Assembly: GCA_002105175.1 (NCBI GenBank)
Contig: MCGE01000010.1
Coordinates: 1,054,001-1,118,000, forward strand
Direction: 5' to 3'
DNA: 64,000 nt
Origin: Absidia repens
Taxonomy: Eukaryota > Mucoromycota > Mucoromycetes > Mucorales > Cunninghamellaceae
Shown here: positions 35,845 to 47,887 of the stretch, piece by piece
How the letters are laid out: every line of letters begins with the position of its first letter
Numbering within the stretch: position 1 is the stretch's first letter
Translations under genes and position numbers: made by a program
The notes under the pieces: model-generated
Told to the model about the DNA's origin: nothing
Database searches by the model: none
What the model saw: the letters and a program-made list of their open reading frames with translations, nothing else

Positions 35845-36283
35845 ATGGCTCCTGTCAAGTCCACCTCTGCTGTCAAAAAATCCAAGTTCGTCATTGACTG
35901 CTCTGCTCCCGCTAACGACAAGATCTTCGATGTTGCCGCTTTCGTAAGTGCTGCTGCATATACTAGACACCTGTCGAATTTTTTTTTAATTCTTTTTTCT
36001 TTCTCCATCTACAAAATAGGAAAAATACCTTCATGATCGTGTCAAGGTTGACGGCCGTACCAACAACTTGGGTGAATCCGTGACCATCACTCGTGCCGAT
36101 AACAAGATTGTTGTTGTCGCCAACATCGCCTTCTCCAAGCGTTACCTCAAGTACTTGACCAAGAAGTTCTTGAAAAAGAACCAAATCCGTGACTGGCTCC
36201 GTGTTATTGCTACTGACAAGCAAACCTTCGAACTTCGTTACTTCAACATTGCCAATGATGAAGAAGAAGCCGATGAAGAATAA
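35845..36283 (+). CDS. RPL22: 60S ribosomal protein eL22
   Basis: Large-subunit ribosomal protein, 120 residues from two exons (35845-35943, 36020-36283). It begins MAPVKS, carries [15 protein letters not shown] and [11 protein letters not shown], then the strongly conserved [18 protein letters not shown] and RDWLRVIA, and ends in the usual acidic tail NDEEEADEE. Length and both ends match eukaryotic eL22. Codon use is more biased (many C-ending codons) than in neighbouring genes, as expected for high expression. An aataaaatatg signal follows at about 36345. Confidence 0.96.
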
Positions 36284-37086
36284 ATTCTTTATTATTCCCC
36301 TTCGCTTATCTTTAGTTGATTTAGTATAGTTATCATATTTATCAAATAAAATATGCTTCACTCATTCTCATGTCTTTGTTATTGCATTTGCGTTTGGTAA
36401 TAATACAATTGTATAATAGATATCGTGTAGTGTAGTGGGTTGTGTGTTAATGATTCGTGTGGTTGTATGGTTGTAAGGCGGCTGATCGGCATGTGTCTTA
36501 CGCTGTATTAAATGATCCTCCCTCTATCCCCCCTAAAAAGGAAATTAAGGAATTGGCTATGATAGGGTAAAATTGCACACAAAAAGGAGTATCTCAAGTA
36601 TTACGTTTAAATAAAATAGCAGTAATGGATTTGTTTCAAAGTGCATTAGTATTAATTAATATACTCAGTACATACTGTGTATTCTGTATTACGATTATAA
36701 TAATGCTCATATAGTATTCTTCAATATACAATAGGAAGCGTACCGTAATGATCGTTCAGAAGCGGACGAATTCATAAAAGCGATGATATGGTGAAAAAGT
36801 GCAAAACAGGTAATAACTTAAGCCTCTTACTCGGTCCCTTGCCACACTCGCCCTCCATATCAAGAAAATCAGGTCTTCCGTTATTGGGCAGGTAATTTTG
36901 GATTATTATCGGAGTTTTCAAGTCGTGCAACGACCTGTGGCCTGTTTTGTTCACACACGCCTTCCAATTGTTTTTTTTCTTTCTTTTTTTTGTTTTTTTT
37001 TGTAGTCATCCACAAATCTTACCTGTCTCTCTCTTCTCCTTCCATTCTCCTCTACATACCATTCCATTTTACCACGTTTAATAAAA
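36284..37086. other. Intergenic region eL22 to membrane protein gene
   Basis: About 0.8 kb; the last 120 bases are a T/C-rich leader. No gene or repeat is recognised. Confidence 0.45.
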
Positions 37087-38466
37087 ATGACAAAATCATT
37101 GCCGTTACTGGCGATTCTGTTATTTTTACTGCTATTAAATCTGGTACACTCACTGGAGAATCACACTAGTCGTCGAATTCGAAAAAAGGACTCAACAGCA
37201 GCCCCCACTCTTATTGCTCGTGGAGACTATTCAAGTTTCAATGAAAGCGAATCGCCTTTTGATCAGTACCAAAAGAAAACCAGTACCCATACTTTTGAAG
37301 CAACAAAAACAACCTCATTAAACAACCAACCCAGTGTGACGACAATCATCATTATCCAAAGTAATGGCCAGACATACCATGAACTTGGAGGTGGTCCTTC
37401 TCCTACCAGTAATGGTGGGTCGAATGATGGTGATGTGAATGATCCTAATGAATCCAATATTCAAGCTCAGGTGGACCACGACAATGAAGTTTTGAAACGG
37501 ATGATCAGTATCTCAACAGTAGTGGGCGGTGTGGGTGTATTGATGATCATTGCAGGGACACTTATTTTTATTCGACTACGGGCTAAACGACGACGGATTA
37601 AGGCCATCAATCACTACTCGACAGCTCATTTTGGTGATACGGATGGGAATGACGATGACACTGGGCATGCTAGACATCAACGACAACTTTCATCAACTTC
37701 TGCCGCAAACTATATTCCACCGCATCAGCATCAGCATCAGCATCAACATCAGTCACCTATATCATCACCTTCCATACCAAATTCACCAACCATGGGGGAC
37801 GGTCCTCATGAAGCGATTGAAATGACAACAATGTGTCCTTCAGCACCTCCCGAACCGACTCTATTACCGTCTCATATACGTGAACGACATCGACAATCCT
37901 TATTATCACAACAACGGATGCCGCCCTCGTTACCACCTATATCAACCTCGTCACCATCTTCCCAGCCTGCGCCATCGGCTCCGTCAGCAAAAGAACTTGA
38001 AATGAACCTGCCATCTTCCTCAGCAAATCCAACTTCCACCCATTCTTCACCGACCATTGAGATTTCATCTCCTACATCTCCATTGAAACAAAATTCTCAT
38101 CGGTTTGATACCAGTCATTCACCAACACTTTTGCGAGAATCTGGTGCTGCTGCTGCTACAGGACAATCGACGTTGACGACGACCTCCTCCTCCACCATCT
38201 CACCATCATCATCATCACCATCATCATCACCACCACAATCAAGGGCAACTGGACCTTGTTTACATTTAAAACCAACGGCTGGATCCGATGGTTCCGAACA
38301 ACCAACAACATCAACAACATCACCGCCTGATCAGCCCCGACCTCCTTTGACCCCCGAAATGCCCCCACCAGCGTACACACCCAGTGCGCCACCTTTATAC
38401 ATCCTTCCACCGAGTCAACGACGACGATCAGCCGATCAATTATCTTTGGACAGATACAGACGATAG
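37087..38466 (+). CDS. Single-pass membrane protein with PY-motif cytosolic tail, unknown function
   Basis: 459 residues, one exon. A signal peptide at 1-22 (Leu-rich core LLAILLFLLLLNLVHS) is followed by a Ser/Thr-rich extracellular part of about 115 residues, one membrane helix at about 141-163 (TVVGGVGVLMIIAGTLIFI), a strong basic stop (RLRAKRRRIK) and a long disordered tail rich in Ser, Pro, His and Gln. The tail has several PxxP stretches, an HQHQHQHQHQ run and near its end MPPPAYTPSAPPLY, a PPxY motif that binds WW domains of Rsp5/Nedd4 ligases. The layout is like fungal wall-stress sensors or other type I surface proteins, but there is no WSC or other named domain. I do not recognise the family. 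Confidence 0.75.
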   Translation: MTKSLPLLAILLFLLLLNLVHSLENHTSRRIRKKDSTAAPTLIARGDYSSFNESESPFDQYQKKTSTHTFEATKTTSLNNQPSVTTIIIIQSNGQTYHELGGGPSPTSNGGSNDGDVNDPNESNIQAQVDHDNEVLKRMISISTVVGGVGVLMIIAGTLIFIRLRAKRRRIKAINHYSTAHFGDTDGNDDDTGHARHQRQLSSTSAANYIPPHQHQHQHQHQSPISSPSIPNSPTMGDGPHEAIEMTTMCPSAPPEPTLLPSHIRERHRQSLLSQQRMPPSLPPISTSSPSSQPAPSAPSAKELEMNLPSSSANPTSTHSSPTIEISSPTSPLKQNSHRFDTSHSPTLLRESGAAAATGQSTLTTTSSSTISPSSSSPSSSPPQSRATGPCLHLKPTAGSDGSEQPTTSTTSPPDQPRPPLTPEMPPPAYTPSAPPLYILPPSQRRRSADQLSLDRYRR

Positions 38467-38966
38467 CAATGATGGCTCAGCTTCTTCTTTTTTTTTATAC
38501 ACCATGTAGCTTAGCCAGAAATTATGATTCCCTCCTCCCCCCTTTTTTTTTGTATAGTAGCCCTAGTTCCCTCCATATTTTTTTTTCTTTGTATTTCTTA
38601 TTCATATCTTTTTGTCTTCCTGTGCATTTTCCTCCCCCTCCCCTCTTCCTCTTTTCAACCTATCCCTCCCCTACAAAAAAACTGTACACTTTATATATCA
38701 ATGATTGTCTTTTTATACTTATATATTCCAATAATAATAAAAAACAAAAACTTATCTTAGTGGTTTTATGTCTTCTTACCAATGTGTGTGTGTGATGGTG
38801 GACCACTTTTTTTTAGGTATTTGTCGGGAATGACAAAAAGTAGGGGCGGATATTCAAAAAAAAGTTTATGGTATGCGATTAGCAAGCAATTCCATCATGT
38901 TTAAAATTTACTGCTAAAAAGATCAAAACGTCATTGTAGAACATGTAAGGGCTAATCATGTCTCCC

Positions 38967-38999
<33 letters not shown>

Positions 39000-39856
39000 A
39001 TACTGGGTGTGTGTGTTTTGGTATCCAACATTCAAACTACCCGTGTTGAATCAGATAAGACCGGGTTTTGGGTGGATGAAAAATATCGGAAGGTTTATTT
39101 TATTTTTATTTATTTTTTTTGACCTGGGACTAGGCGGAGTTCCAGACGAGCCACATGCAGCCAAAACAAGAAAAGTGCTTCGTTTTCTAATTTGAAAAAA
39201 AAAGAAGAGAGAAGGGGAGCACAAAAAAAAAAGCTTTTCTTTTTTTTTTTTTTTTTTTTAAAGAAACGAACAGCAACTCGCATGTCTGATCATCATCGTG
39301 TTTGAATGAGCGATTTATTGCACTATGTTTGTATGATATGCATCATTCCTCATTCTTCAATGAATTCATTGATAATCCAAACACAAAACAAATAAACGCT
39401 AATCAAAATCAGGTTTGGTCGATTTTTTCATGATTGCTCTTAAGTGAATGTATATATATATATACACACGTACTTTTTTTTTTTTATCAATTTCAACGCA
39501 TGATGTACCACTTTATGGGTCGAATTGGCACTCCGAATAAAAAACTCTATTTTTTTTTTTCAAAGACTGGTTCAGTGAGGGCTAATATTTTTTTTTTGGC
39601 CCCTGATATTTTTATTAAAAAAAAGAAGAAGATATGATATAAGACTATTTTGAGATATAATATAAATAAAGGATATGTATGTTGGAAAAAAAAAGTACAG
39701 ATAGAAAGTGATTTCAAATGAGGGGCGGCGGAGTTGAATCAACGTCAAGCAAAAAAAAAAAAAAAACAAAGTTCATTTTCATCATCATGAGCTGATCATC
39801 CCCTCCACCTGTAAAATATATATATATATATATTATCATCACCACACCACCATTAA
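38467..39856. other. Intergenic region with homopolymers and TA repeats
   Basis: About 1.4 kb. It has a T/C-rich 3' region with AATAA words near 38730, an A run of about 26 near 38968-38993, a T run at 39239-39259, and TA dinucleotide runs at 39452-39466 and 39818-39832. No gene is supported. Confidence 0.45.
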
Positions 39857-40639
39857 TTAAGATGCCACCGAGTTGCGTTTAGAGCTGTTGTTGGAGGACG
39901 AGAAAGCACGTTTCAATTTGTTGGTCATGCTCTTGCGCCGTTCATTAAATTTGGAATCCCGTCGGACACGGCGACGAGGAGGGGAGGTGGAGGTAGGTGT
40001 GTCTGGAAGAGATCCATTAGAGGAGATAACCGAGGAATCATTGATATGTTGCTGATCTTCTTCAGTGATACTTGTCAAATCACAGCTAAGAGGGGTAGGT
40101 TCATCCTTTTTTGCAGCTGTCTTGCCCTTTTCTTCACTAAGATATTCTTCCTCTTCATGTACCATGGTAGTTGCAGTGGATTGGTCCCTGGGGCTACTAG
40201 AAAGAACTTGGTCAGAGGTCGACAATGAGGACGCCGATGATGAAGAGGATGATGACAAGGATGATGATGCTTGTTCTTCTGCTTCCTCTAATTCCACTAT
40301 TTCTGTACGGGTTTGCTGTTGTATCTTTGTAGTTTGTTGAATGGTTTCCTCTTGCACTACTTCTTGATATCCTGTTTCCATTGGCTCCTCCTCCTCTTCT
40401 TCTTGTACCTGAATTTCATTGTAATCTTCCCTATTAGGCTCTTCGTCTAAAAATAAAATAAATTACCATTTTATTAGAGTCTTTTCTGAGATGATTGGAA
40501 TCTTTTTTTTTTTTTTTCTTTAAATACCTATGACAGGAACATCATTGATATGATTATCAATAATGAAAGGAGTAGGAGGAAGGATGGATTGTTTAATCCA
40601 AAGAGGTTCTAATTGCATCACAGAGTAAACCCGCAACAT
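39857..40639 (-). CDS. Orphan acidic, Ser-rich protein X
   Basis: 233 residues from two exons (40639-40528, 40446-39857; the splice makes VIDEEP). The first 37 residues are ordered-looking (LWIKQSILPPTPFIIDN). The middle is Glu/Gln- and Ser-rich (EEEEEEP, SLSSSSSSSASSLS). The end is strongly basic (RRRVRRDSKFNERRKS, NKLKRAFSSSNN, KRNS) with three RRxS/KRxS kinase-type sites. No known domain. The plus-strand ORFs here mirror its Ser codons. It is likely a real gene because both exons are open, splice in frame, and the start follows a T-rich leader; its function is unknown. Compare orphan Y (45821-47044), which has a similar acidic body with basic patches. Confidence 0.65.
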
Positions 40640-41387
40640 GATTTTTAAAAAAGATGGTTTTTTTTTGTTTTGTTTATCAAGGAGAAAGGGAGAAAAAGAA
40701 GACGATGAAAATGTTTTCTTTTTTTTATATGTAAACGCCCATCATCCAATTTTAGTGATAGTGAGATGTCAGGTGAGAGTTAATTTTTTTTTTTAATCAA
40801 ATAGACACCGCACCTAGCCAGCCACCAAACTATAAATTTTTTATTATCAGAATTCATCCCCGTCCTGATTTTAATCTTTTTTTTTTTTTTTTTTTTTTTT
40901 TATGAACTACATCGTCACTTTAAGTTGCCAAAAAGATAGACACATTCAAAAACTTGATGATGATAATGTGACATGACAAGTGATATCATAGTCATTTGTA
41001 TTTCATAGCTAATATCTACCACTTGTTGTAAAACATCATGCTTTCTTCCACTATCACCCCCTTATAGAAAGTGACACAAATCCCGATACACAATACTTAT
41101 ACACACGCACAACCGCAACACCAACACACATCATCTATCCCATTGGTAGCCATAAGTATACCTAATCATGTTGTTAAATAAGGAATATCATTGGAAGAAA
41201 ATGGTAAAAACAAAACATAGACACACATATGGACTAATAATCAATCAATTTCTTTTATTTCAATAATAGGTGATAATGATAAATAAAAAGAAAGATAATG
41301 CCCGGCCCAAGCACAAGGACACATGGTATTCATGCTAAATGACAAAAGTAAAAATAACAACATAAAACATATTGACAATGATAAAAC
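40640..41387. other. Intergenic region upstream of orphan X
   Basis: About 750 bp with a T run of about 23 near 40878-40900 and an A/C-rich stretch (acacacgcacaaccgcaaca) near 41100. No gene seen. Confidence 0.45.
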
Positions 41388-43310
41388 TATAAACTAAATG
41401 GGGGACCTGGATTCGTCATGCCTTGGATATATATTTCTAGAGTGCCTGTCAATGCTTGATATCCTTCATGTTGATCTTGATGGGTCACCAGTTCCAAGAC
41501 TTTTTGTTTTGTTCCGACTTTTTCCAATTGCCTAATCCAAAAAAATACAACTCCGGCATGCTTTTTGTGTCCCCTCTTTTTTATCCACTTGATTTTTTTT
41601 TTTTTTTTTTTGTATAAATACCTCTTCCAGTTGTTGTTTGACCCATATTTTGACGTAATTGTTCCAAATCATGTCAAACTGATAGCTAGAATGGTGCTTT
41701 GCAAAGACATATTCAAACATCGAGCACATTGCCTATACATAAACAAAAAAACCGATGAAGTTACTAACCATGCAAACTTCATTATCTTTAGTTTCAGTGT
41801 TGACTTACTTTGATAACTGATGATCATGGTCACTCAATTTGTATGCATTTTGTTTCTAAAAGATTTCATATTGATTTGATGAGGTGATGACCATTCCACC
41901 CCTTTCCCAGCCCCGACTTGCGATGCATACACAGACCTTCTAAAAGATCTATGACAGCAAATCTACCTAGTTGTTCCTTTGACACCTTTGTTTTTTTACA
42001 TACGTCAGTCCTTGGTTCATCACGAATCCACCACTAATATTGATGCCACGGGCTTTCAAAATCCTTTCATACAATTTTACAGCGTGACAAAAAAAAAAAG
42101 AGAAGAATATTAGTTTTCAACCCTTGTTTTTCACATATATATATATGTATATATTTACCTCGAAAACAAACAAAGTGACACATATCATCTGCTGCTGAAG
42201 AATAGATGACAGCATTTGGCAATTTTCGCTAATGTACAAGCCGCATCAATATTTTCTAAAAGAATAAAGAAGTTGGTATAGTTAATTAAAAAATAAAAGT
42301 GATTGATGTGATCAAAAACTTACCATTCAAAGTGCCATCTTAGACTAAAAAGTAGATAGCCCTTTGAAAGAAGGTTATTGCATCCAAGTCCAGAAAAAGG
42401 GCCTAGATCAACCTAAACAAATCAAAAAGAAAGAAAGAGGAGAGGGGGCGGAGGGGAAATATAAGCAACGCATCATACACATAGGATTTGATCTTTTGGA
42501 AAAGCAGCTCTTGCATGCATTGGATTTGTAAGTGATGTTATTCTTCCATTTCCATCGGTGAACTATTCACATGAAACAGATAGCCGAGTATTTGTACATT
42601 CCAGTCCGTCACATGAGGGGTCGCTGTTTTGCAAAGCTAAAAGATCAGCCAGCCCTTCACCAAAAAGATCTTCAAAAATCAGTATCAGGTTATTTGAGAG
42701 AGATGGGAAAACGGGGGTTGAGAGTCCTGCAGGAGAGAATGGTTCAACACTAGCAAAATCAAAGGGGATGGATCTTTTGCCGAAATTGAGAGCATATATA
42801 GATTTGTTGTTGTTGATAAAGACCATCCATGACACACACACACACACACACTCACACACACTCACATACACAGCGAGGAGAGGAGCTCTAAATGTATACA
42901 TGAGTAAGTACCTAATAACATTACGACCCTTTTTATAGTTATATTTACCTATCTAATAGCATAGATGGGTAGTTGAAGTTTCCCAGAATGATTTCACATA
43001 CAAAGCGATTTGCAGGGTCTTTAGTGTCTATTAAAAAAAACATCGGTCAATCGTAAAAACGTATCTGCAGCTGCTATGACTTGGTGTTTTTATATTACCT
43101 TGATGGCGCTCCATGGCGCTCCATAACCAAGTTGATGCAGGCTATGTTGGAAGCTACAGCCCAGCGGATTGCTTGTATTGCTAAACATAGAAGCATTGTC
43201 AAAATAAAGTGGAAATAATGGCAAATAAATACTTACGTAGTTCTTGGCCTTGGTGGTATCTACTACAGATCATATTGCACGCGCAGAGTCATGATCGCTT
43301 TTTCAGTTAA
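41388..43310 (-). pseudogene. Decayed multi-exon gene, family not identified
   Basis: Minus-strand blocks of good protein-like sequence are separated by GT-AG-like gaps. They read, in 5' to 3' order, ending at TAG 41388: RFVCEIILGNFNYPSM (about 43030); WNVQILGYLFHVNSS (about 42640); ALFLDLDAITFFQRAIYF (about 42390); NIDAACTLAKIAKC, then a frame change to ADDMCHFVCFR (about 42220); KLYERILKARGINISGG (about 42070); KEQLGRFAVIDLLEGLCM (about 41960); QNAYKLSDHDHQLSK (about 41840); FEYVFAKHHSSYQFD and NYVKIWVKQQLEE (about 41700); LEKVGTKQKVLELVTHQD (about 41500). Several stops and at least two frame changes interrupt it, and the last splice does not keep frame. The helical repeats suggest an alpha-solenoid protein; I do not recognise it. 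Whether the upstream blocks belong to the same gene is uncertain. Confidence 0.5.
42832..42870. repeat. CA microsatellite
   Basis: Interrupted (CA)n with two ct interruptions, lying inside the decayed gene region. It produces repetitive ORFs on both strands that are not genes. Confidence 0.9.
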
Positions 43311-44365
43311 TTTTGTTTGTTGGAAAAAAAGAAAAAGAAAAACATAATATTAATTTATTGATTGATAAATGGAAGCAGTAATTCACGTATTTACCTACGA
43401 CGGCAAAGAGGTTCGTTTATCTGATTTGACTGAAATTGATCGTATGCAAGTTGATAAAAGGAGGTCCAAAGGAGTCCAGATAGTCAGACAATGCAGGTGC
43501 TAAAGATTCATCAAAAGCTATGGTCGTATTGATGGATGAAGGTTATAGAAAACTGCCCCGAGTAATAAATAAATTTTCTGAGTCAGGGGCAATGTAAGAA
43601 AGAAAAAGAAAAAATGCTCAAAAAATAAAAAGATTCACGCGATGAAAATTTAACCACCGAAACCCGATTTTCCTGGGAATGCAGTGCGGCATAATGAGAC
43701 GTATAGCTTGTAGTGTCGTTACGGCTATGATATTGTATAATCAGGCAAAAGTATTCCATTCAACCCACACAAGTTAGACATAGAATTGTATTTTATTCTA
43801 TAGTTCGACAAAAACTCAAACCAATCAAACTAATCAGATATCCAGTTTTTACGTATAGTTGGTTTTTTGGTATTGGACCTCTTCTTCCAAATATTCTTCG
43901 CATTTTACTCACAAAGCCCTTGCGGCTTGTTTGTTTTTCCTAAACAAAATGACCTTTCGTTTTGAGATTTTCTTTTATATTACCACAGTCAAAAGAGCAA
44001 AGCAGAGCAAACCGATCTGAACATCTGAAGTATGCTCCCCCCATCTGGAGTACACACTGGCAATACGGCCCTTCCATGATCGATTATAAATAGTGGAAAC
44101 TAGACTGGCGCTACCTTTCTATATCAACTAACCCTAAAACAGCCAATCAGTAGCTCTGAGAGGGCATCATGGTTAATAGCAGCGGATAAGACCGTTTGAA
44201 CGTTTATAGTTATGCATGATGGAATGGTCAAACAAACGCATTTTTTGTTTTCTATGACAATGTGAGATAGTCAAGAAGACGAAGAATGGGAAAATGCTCT
44301 ATCTAGCGTTCGCTACATACATGGCATGGGCATAGATTTATTCATATCATTGATCAGCTACTAGT
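43311..44365. other. Intergenic region without recognised gene
   Basis: About 1.05 kb of AT-rich sequence between the decayed gene and repeat copy D. I see no ORF, RNA gene or repeat match. Confidence 0.45.
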
Positions 44366-45412
44366 AATACCACCTTTTGATATGAAGCGACCTAAAAACT
44401 GTCGATCGGTTGATGGGACTCTGCACAGGGTGGGATATAGAAGGCAAAAATATGGTAGGATACTCCCAATACAGCTACTATATTTAACTTTCTTCATTAT
44501 ATAATGGGTCAGAGGATGGGGTAACAAAAAAAAGGACATTTTTTATTGAAGTATATTGGAAGATATTGAAACTAATGGGAAGGGGGTTTATCGTGAACAA
44601 GGGATCTAATGGAGGAATTTGTTGGAAGAAGTGTGAAGGAGACTATTGCGAGATTTGAAGAGTGGCCAACACTAATTTAAAGAAACAATTGTTAAAATGA
44701 ATCTAATATACTGTATAAGTCATGAGAAAATAGTATCGGGGCAAATAATTTTATTGGAGCATATCGGTAGATATTAAAGCTAAAGGATAGGGCGGTCATT
44801 GTGCAAGGGGGGGTGGTTAATGAAAGGAATCTGTTAAAGGAACCATGAAGGCGACTATTGCGAGATTCGAAGACGCGGCAATACTAATCTAAATAAACAA
44901 TTTGTAAAAATGGATCTAATATACTGCACAAACATGAGGAAACGATATAGCGAGAGCTTTTTTTTTTTTTATTGAAGCAGGACTATTGTCCAACTAATCA
45001 ATATGGGTGATGACATTAAAACAGGGGATCTATTCCACAAGACATGGAAAAGACCAATGGGACAGTTTTCATTAAAGCTGCTAAAAAGAGACATACTTTA
45101 TTCAGATGTAGATACAAACTATGGACAAACTAACACTAACTAAGCTAATGAAGTCTCCAAAGAGCCAACTAATAGTGGTTCTAAATCCTTGATCCAAAAT
45201 GAAAGGATCTCCCCATGCATCTTGTAATGCCTGAGCTGAAAACCCTTCTAAACTAGTCCTGATACAATTCTAGGTCCAAAATAACCCCATAGAAGTTGAA
45301 TGGTGGAGAAAAAAATGAAGAGAAAAAAGAAAATGGAAAGAAAGAGAGGAGAGTGATGGAAATAAAAATTGGTGGGAGAAAAAAAAATATCACGGGGGCG
45401 GGATTTGAATTG
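44366..45412 (-). mobile_element. Dispersed non-coding repeat, copy D
   Basis: On the minus strand it starts at about 45412 with attcaaatcccgcccccgtg, a T/C tract, and the core (ggactagtttagaagggt near 45255, ctttcattttggatcaagg near 45200, attagcttagttagtgtta near 45145). Its sub-units are the clearest of the five copies. Two successive roughly 170-180-bp units (about 44900-44730 and 44730-44550) each run from an attagtnttg word through ctcgcaatagtc to an AATAAAA word. The 3' end includes ctctgacccattatataatg near 44505 and gggagtatcctacc near 44460. No ORF. Confidence 0.78.
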
Positions 45413-45820
45413 ATTTTTTTTTTTTGATCTCTGGGTGGATACAAAAGCACTATACAAAGTTGATGACTAATCCTATGGCATTGCAATGATACATAAATGA
45501 ATGATTGGTGTAAATAATTAAAGAACAAAAAAAAGGATATTGATTTTTAACGAAGTTGATCATTATCTGTGAAATGAAGGGGTTCTATGGGCGGTAAAAA
45601 CGTGTAGGTGCGTTCCTGCCATATTCAAAAAGCTGTCCAAAGTGGAAGCTCATGGTTCATATGGCGACGCTTCTTAGTCATTTTTCTTTTTTTAGTTATT
45701 TTATTATCATAGGATCCGTTTATTAAAAAATAAAAGAAAAGGGATAGGTTTGTGTCAGCAATAAGTATTAAAAGGGATAAGTATAATATTTTATAAAAGA
45801 AAGAAAAAGTGATAAAGTAT
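45413..45820. other. Intergenic region between repeat D and orphan Y
   Basis: About 400 bp, AT-rich. No gene is recognised. Confidence 0.4.
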
Positions 45821-46836
45821 TCAAATAGCAACAATTGAGTTTTCAGTAGTGGTACCAACTACCGGGGTGTCGGAGGTAAGAGTAGCGAGCTTTTCGTCTT
45901 CATAATTTGTGTCAGGAGCTGCATCAACGACGGTGGTTGACCCCTTTTTTACTTTTTCATCCACCCCATTATTACCGCTATCAAGTAATTTGCTGTTGTT
46001 GTTCTTACCCGAGGACGGTTTTTCTTTCAAAGTGGGAATGCGAGTTAAAAAGGCATTGATGCGTCGTCCTAACGGGGAAGACGGACGGTCGGGTTGGGGG
46101 GGAGTGGATGGTTCTCCGGTGGCATCCTTCTTATCATTATTGTCATTATCATCATCATCATCATCGTAATCGATCACCTGCTCACTATGATTTTCCTTCG
46201 TGGATGTCTTATGAGAAGCATTCATGTCCTTGCAGCCAGCATCTGTATGTGATTCATAAAAAAGAAAGATTGAGTGGTCGGAGTTGGAATCATCTGCATG
46301 AACCAACCTATTTTTTTTTTAAAGGGGATCATCTATATTTTAATTCTTACTCAATTCACTCTGAAGATGCTTTTCCGTGCTGCTAGATTCGGTGACAATT
46401 ACGTCGTCAGCGCTTGTTGAGGATCCTTTTTTTGGAAACAAAAACTTTAAAAAAGTGGAAGAGCGTTTAACTATGGGCTGATCTTTTTTGTGTTGAGGAT
46501 CGACTGCTGCAACATCACCATGATCATCATCATCCGACTTTGTCTGTGTCTTGTCTGTTTCTTGGTTTTCATCATCTTTGGTTTCATCATTTGGATTATG
46601 AGTGTCAGCTTCTTCATTTACTTGCTCAATGGCATCCCCCGCACCATCGGGGCTTTTTGAAATTTCATTATTCTCGAATTGCTGTTGATGAAACTGTATT
46701 TCTGATGAAATATCAGTGTTGATGGGCTGTAATTGTTCAATGCGAGGTAATTCCACTGGCGAAGAAAGTGGTGATTTAATTTCTTCAGGTTGATTCTCAT
46801 TGGCGGAGTTGGGCTAACCAAAGGTTGAAATGATTT

Positions 46837-46873
<37 letters not shown>

Positions 46874-47044
46874 AGTAAGATAAAATATCATTTTTACCTT
46901 GAATTTTTGTAGCCAGAGCTCTTTTGTTGAAATCATTTGATCTTTACTAATCTGGAAAAAGGATCGACGCCTGGGCTTTTTTTGTTGCTCTTGTGGCTCT
47001 TCAGTAATATGAACTACTTGCTCTTGCACCTCTTTTTCTGTCAT
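45821..47044 (-). CDS. Orphan acidic low-complexity protein Y
   Basis: 343 residues from three exons (47044-46898, 46813-46351, 46242-45821). The protein is mostly Asp/Glu/Asn/Ser-rich (DYDDDDDDNDNND) and punctuated by short basic-hydrophobic patches: KKPRRRSFFQISKDQ (about 22-36), KRSSTFLKFLFPKKG in exon 2 and GRRINAFLTRIPTLKEK in exon 3. Each patch has Arg/Lys, then Ser, then Phe/Leu, as in kinase or membrane/importin docking motifs. The first intron ends next to a T run of about 33. No domain is recognised. The exon frames join cleanly and the start is the first ATG of an open exon. The function is unknown. Confidence 0.65.
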
Positions 47045-47849
47045 TTCGTTGATGAGTTGTTGAAGAGAGAAGGGAAAAAAAAGGAAGGGAAAAAAAACAA
47101 TGGGAAGAATAAAAAAAAAACCTGATTCCTAGTTTTAAGGAGCATGGTGAAGAAAAACACGAGGGAAATATGTTTTTGCACCTATGACAGTGAGGTACAT
47201 TTGTCTTCGTCCTATTAGATCCCAAAGAGAAAAAAATGAGACAATCAATTCTTATAAATGCATGAATCTTAAAAAGCGGAACATCAAGGAGAAACAAAAC
47301 ATAAAAAAAAAAAAAAACTGTGAGCAAGCTTATTCATTCTAATAAAACATTGGGGAAAAAAAATAATCATAATAATGGATTTGGATTCAGTAAAGTAGTA
47401 CTGTCCGTCAGTATGTGCTATTGTATGAACAAAAAGACCGCTGCTTTAATTCGAAAACTACGAGGGGCCATGACCATGTCACACAAGCGAGAGAAGGTTT
47501 ATCATATGATCTCCCTTTGATAGTCAAAAAACAAATAAACGACCTTCACTAACCTCATGAATTGAGAGCACATACACACATTCGTTCGCGATAACAAACA
47601 AATAAGAGCCCATAATAAACAAAACATAAACAAAACAAAATAATAATAATACATTGAAAGAGGAAAAGCGCTTGATCAGTCGTAAAAAAATATAAAATAA
47701 AGCCTTATCTCTGATCTTCGCCCATTCCAGTCACTGACCTGAACTTTGTGTCACTTCATGTCAGTTATATTTGCCCTAAATCAGATACAACCACATGGAT
47801 TTGACGCCTTGTCAAAAAACAGTAAACCACAAACCACATTTACAAAATA

Positions 47850-47887
<38 letters not shown>

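Noticed and set aside
42832..42870. Regular short repeats that could suggest a CRISPR-like array
   Set aside because: Simple CA dinucleotide repeat in a fungal nuclear context; no spacers.
42558..42938. Plus-strand ORF of 126 residues with a Ser/Lys-rich start
   Set aside because: It overlaps the decayed minus-strand gene, ends in the CA microsatellite (THTHTH) and has no family features.
45248..45528. Minus-strand ORFs starting in the head of repeat copy D
   Set aside because: They read through the pyrimid tract (Phe/Ser runs); the same region in other copies is not open in a common frame.
47320..47520. 66-residue plus-strand ORF
   Set aside because: No similarity, no leader or splice context, AT-rich surroundings.
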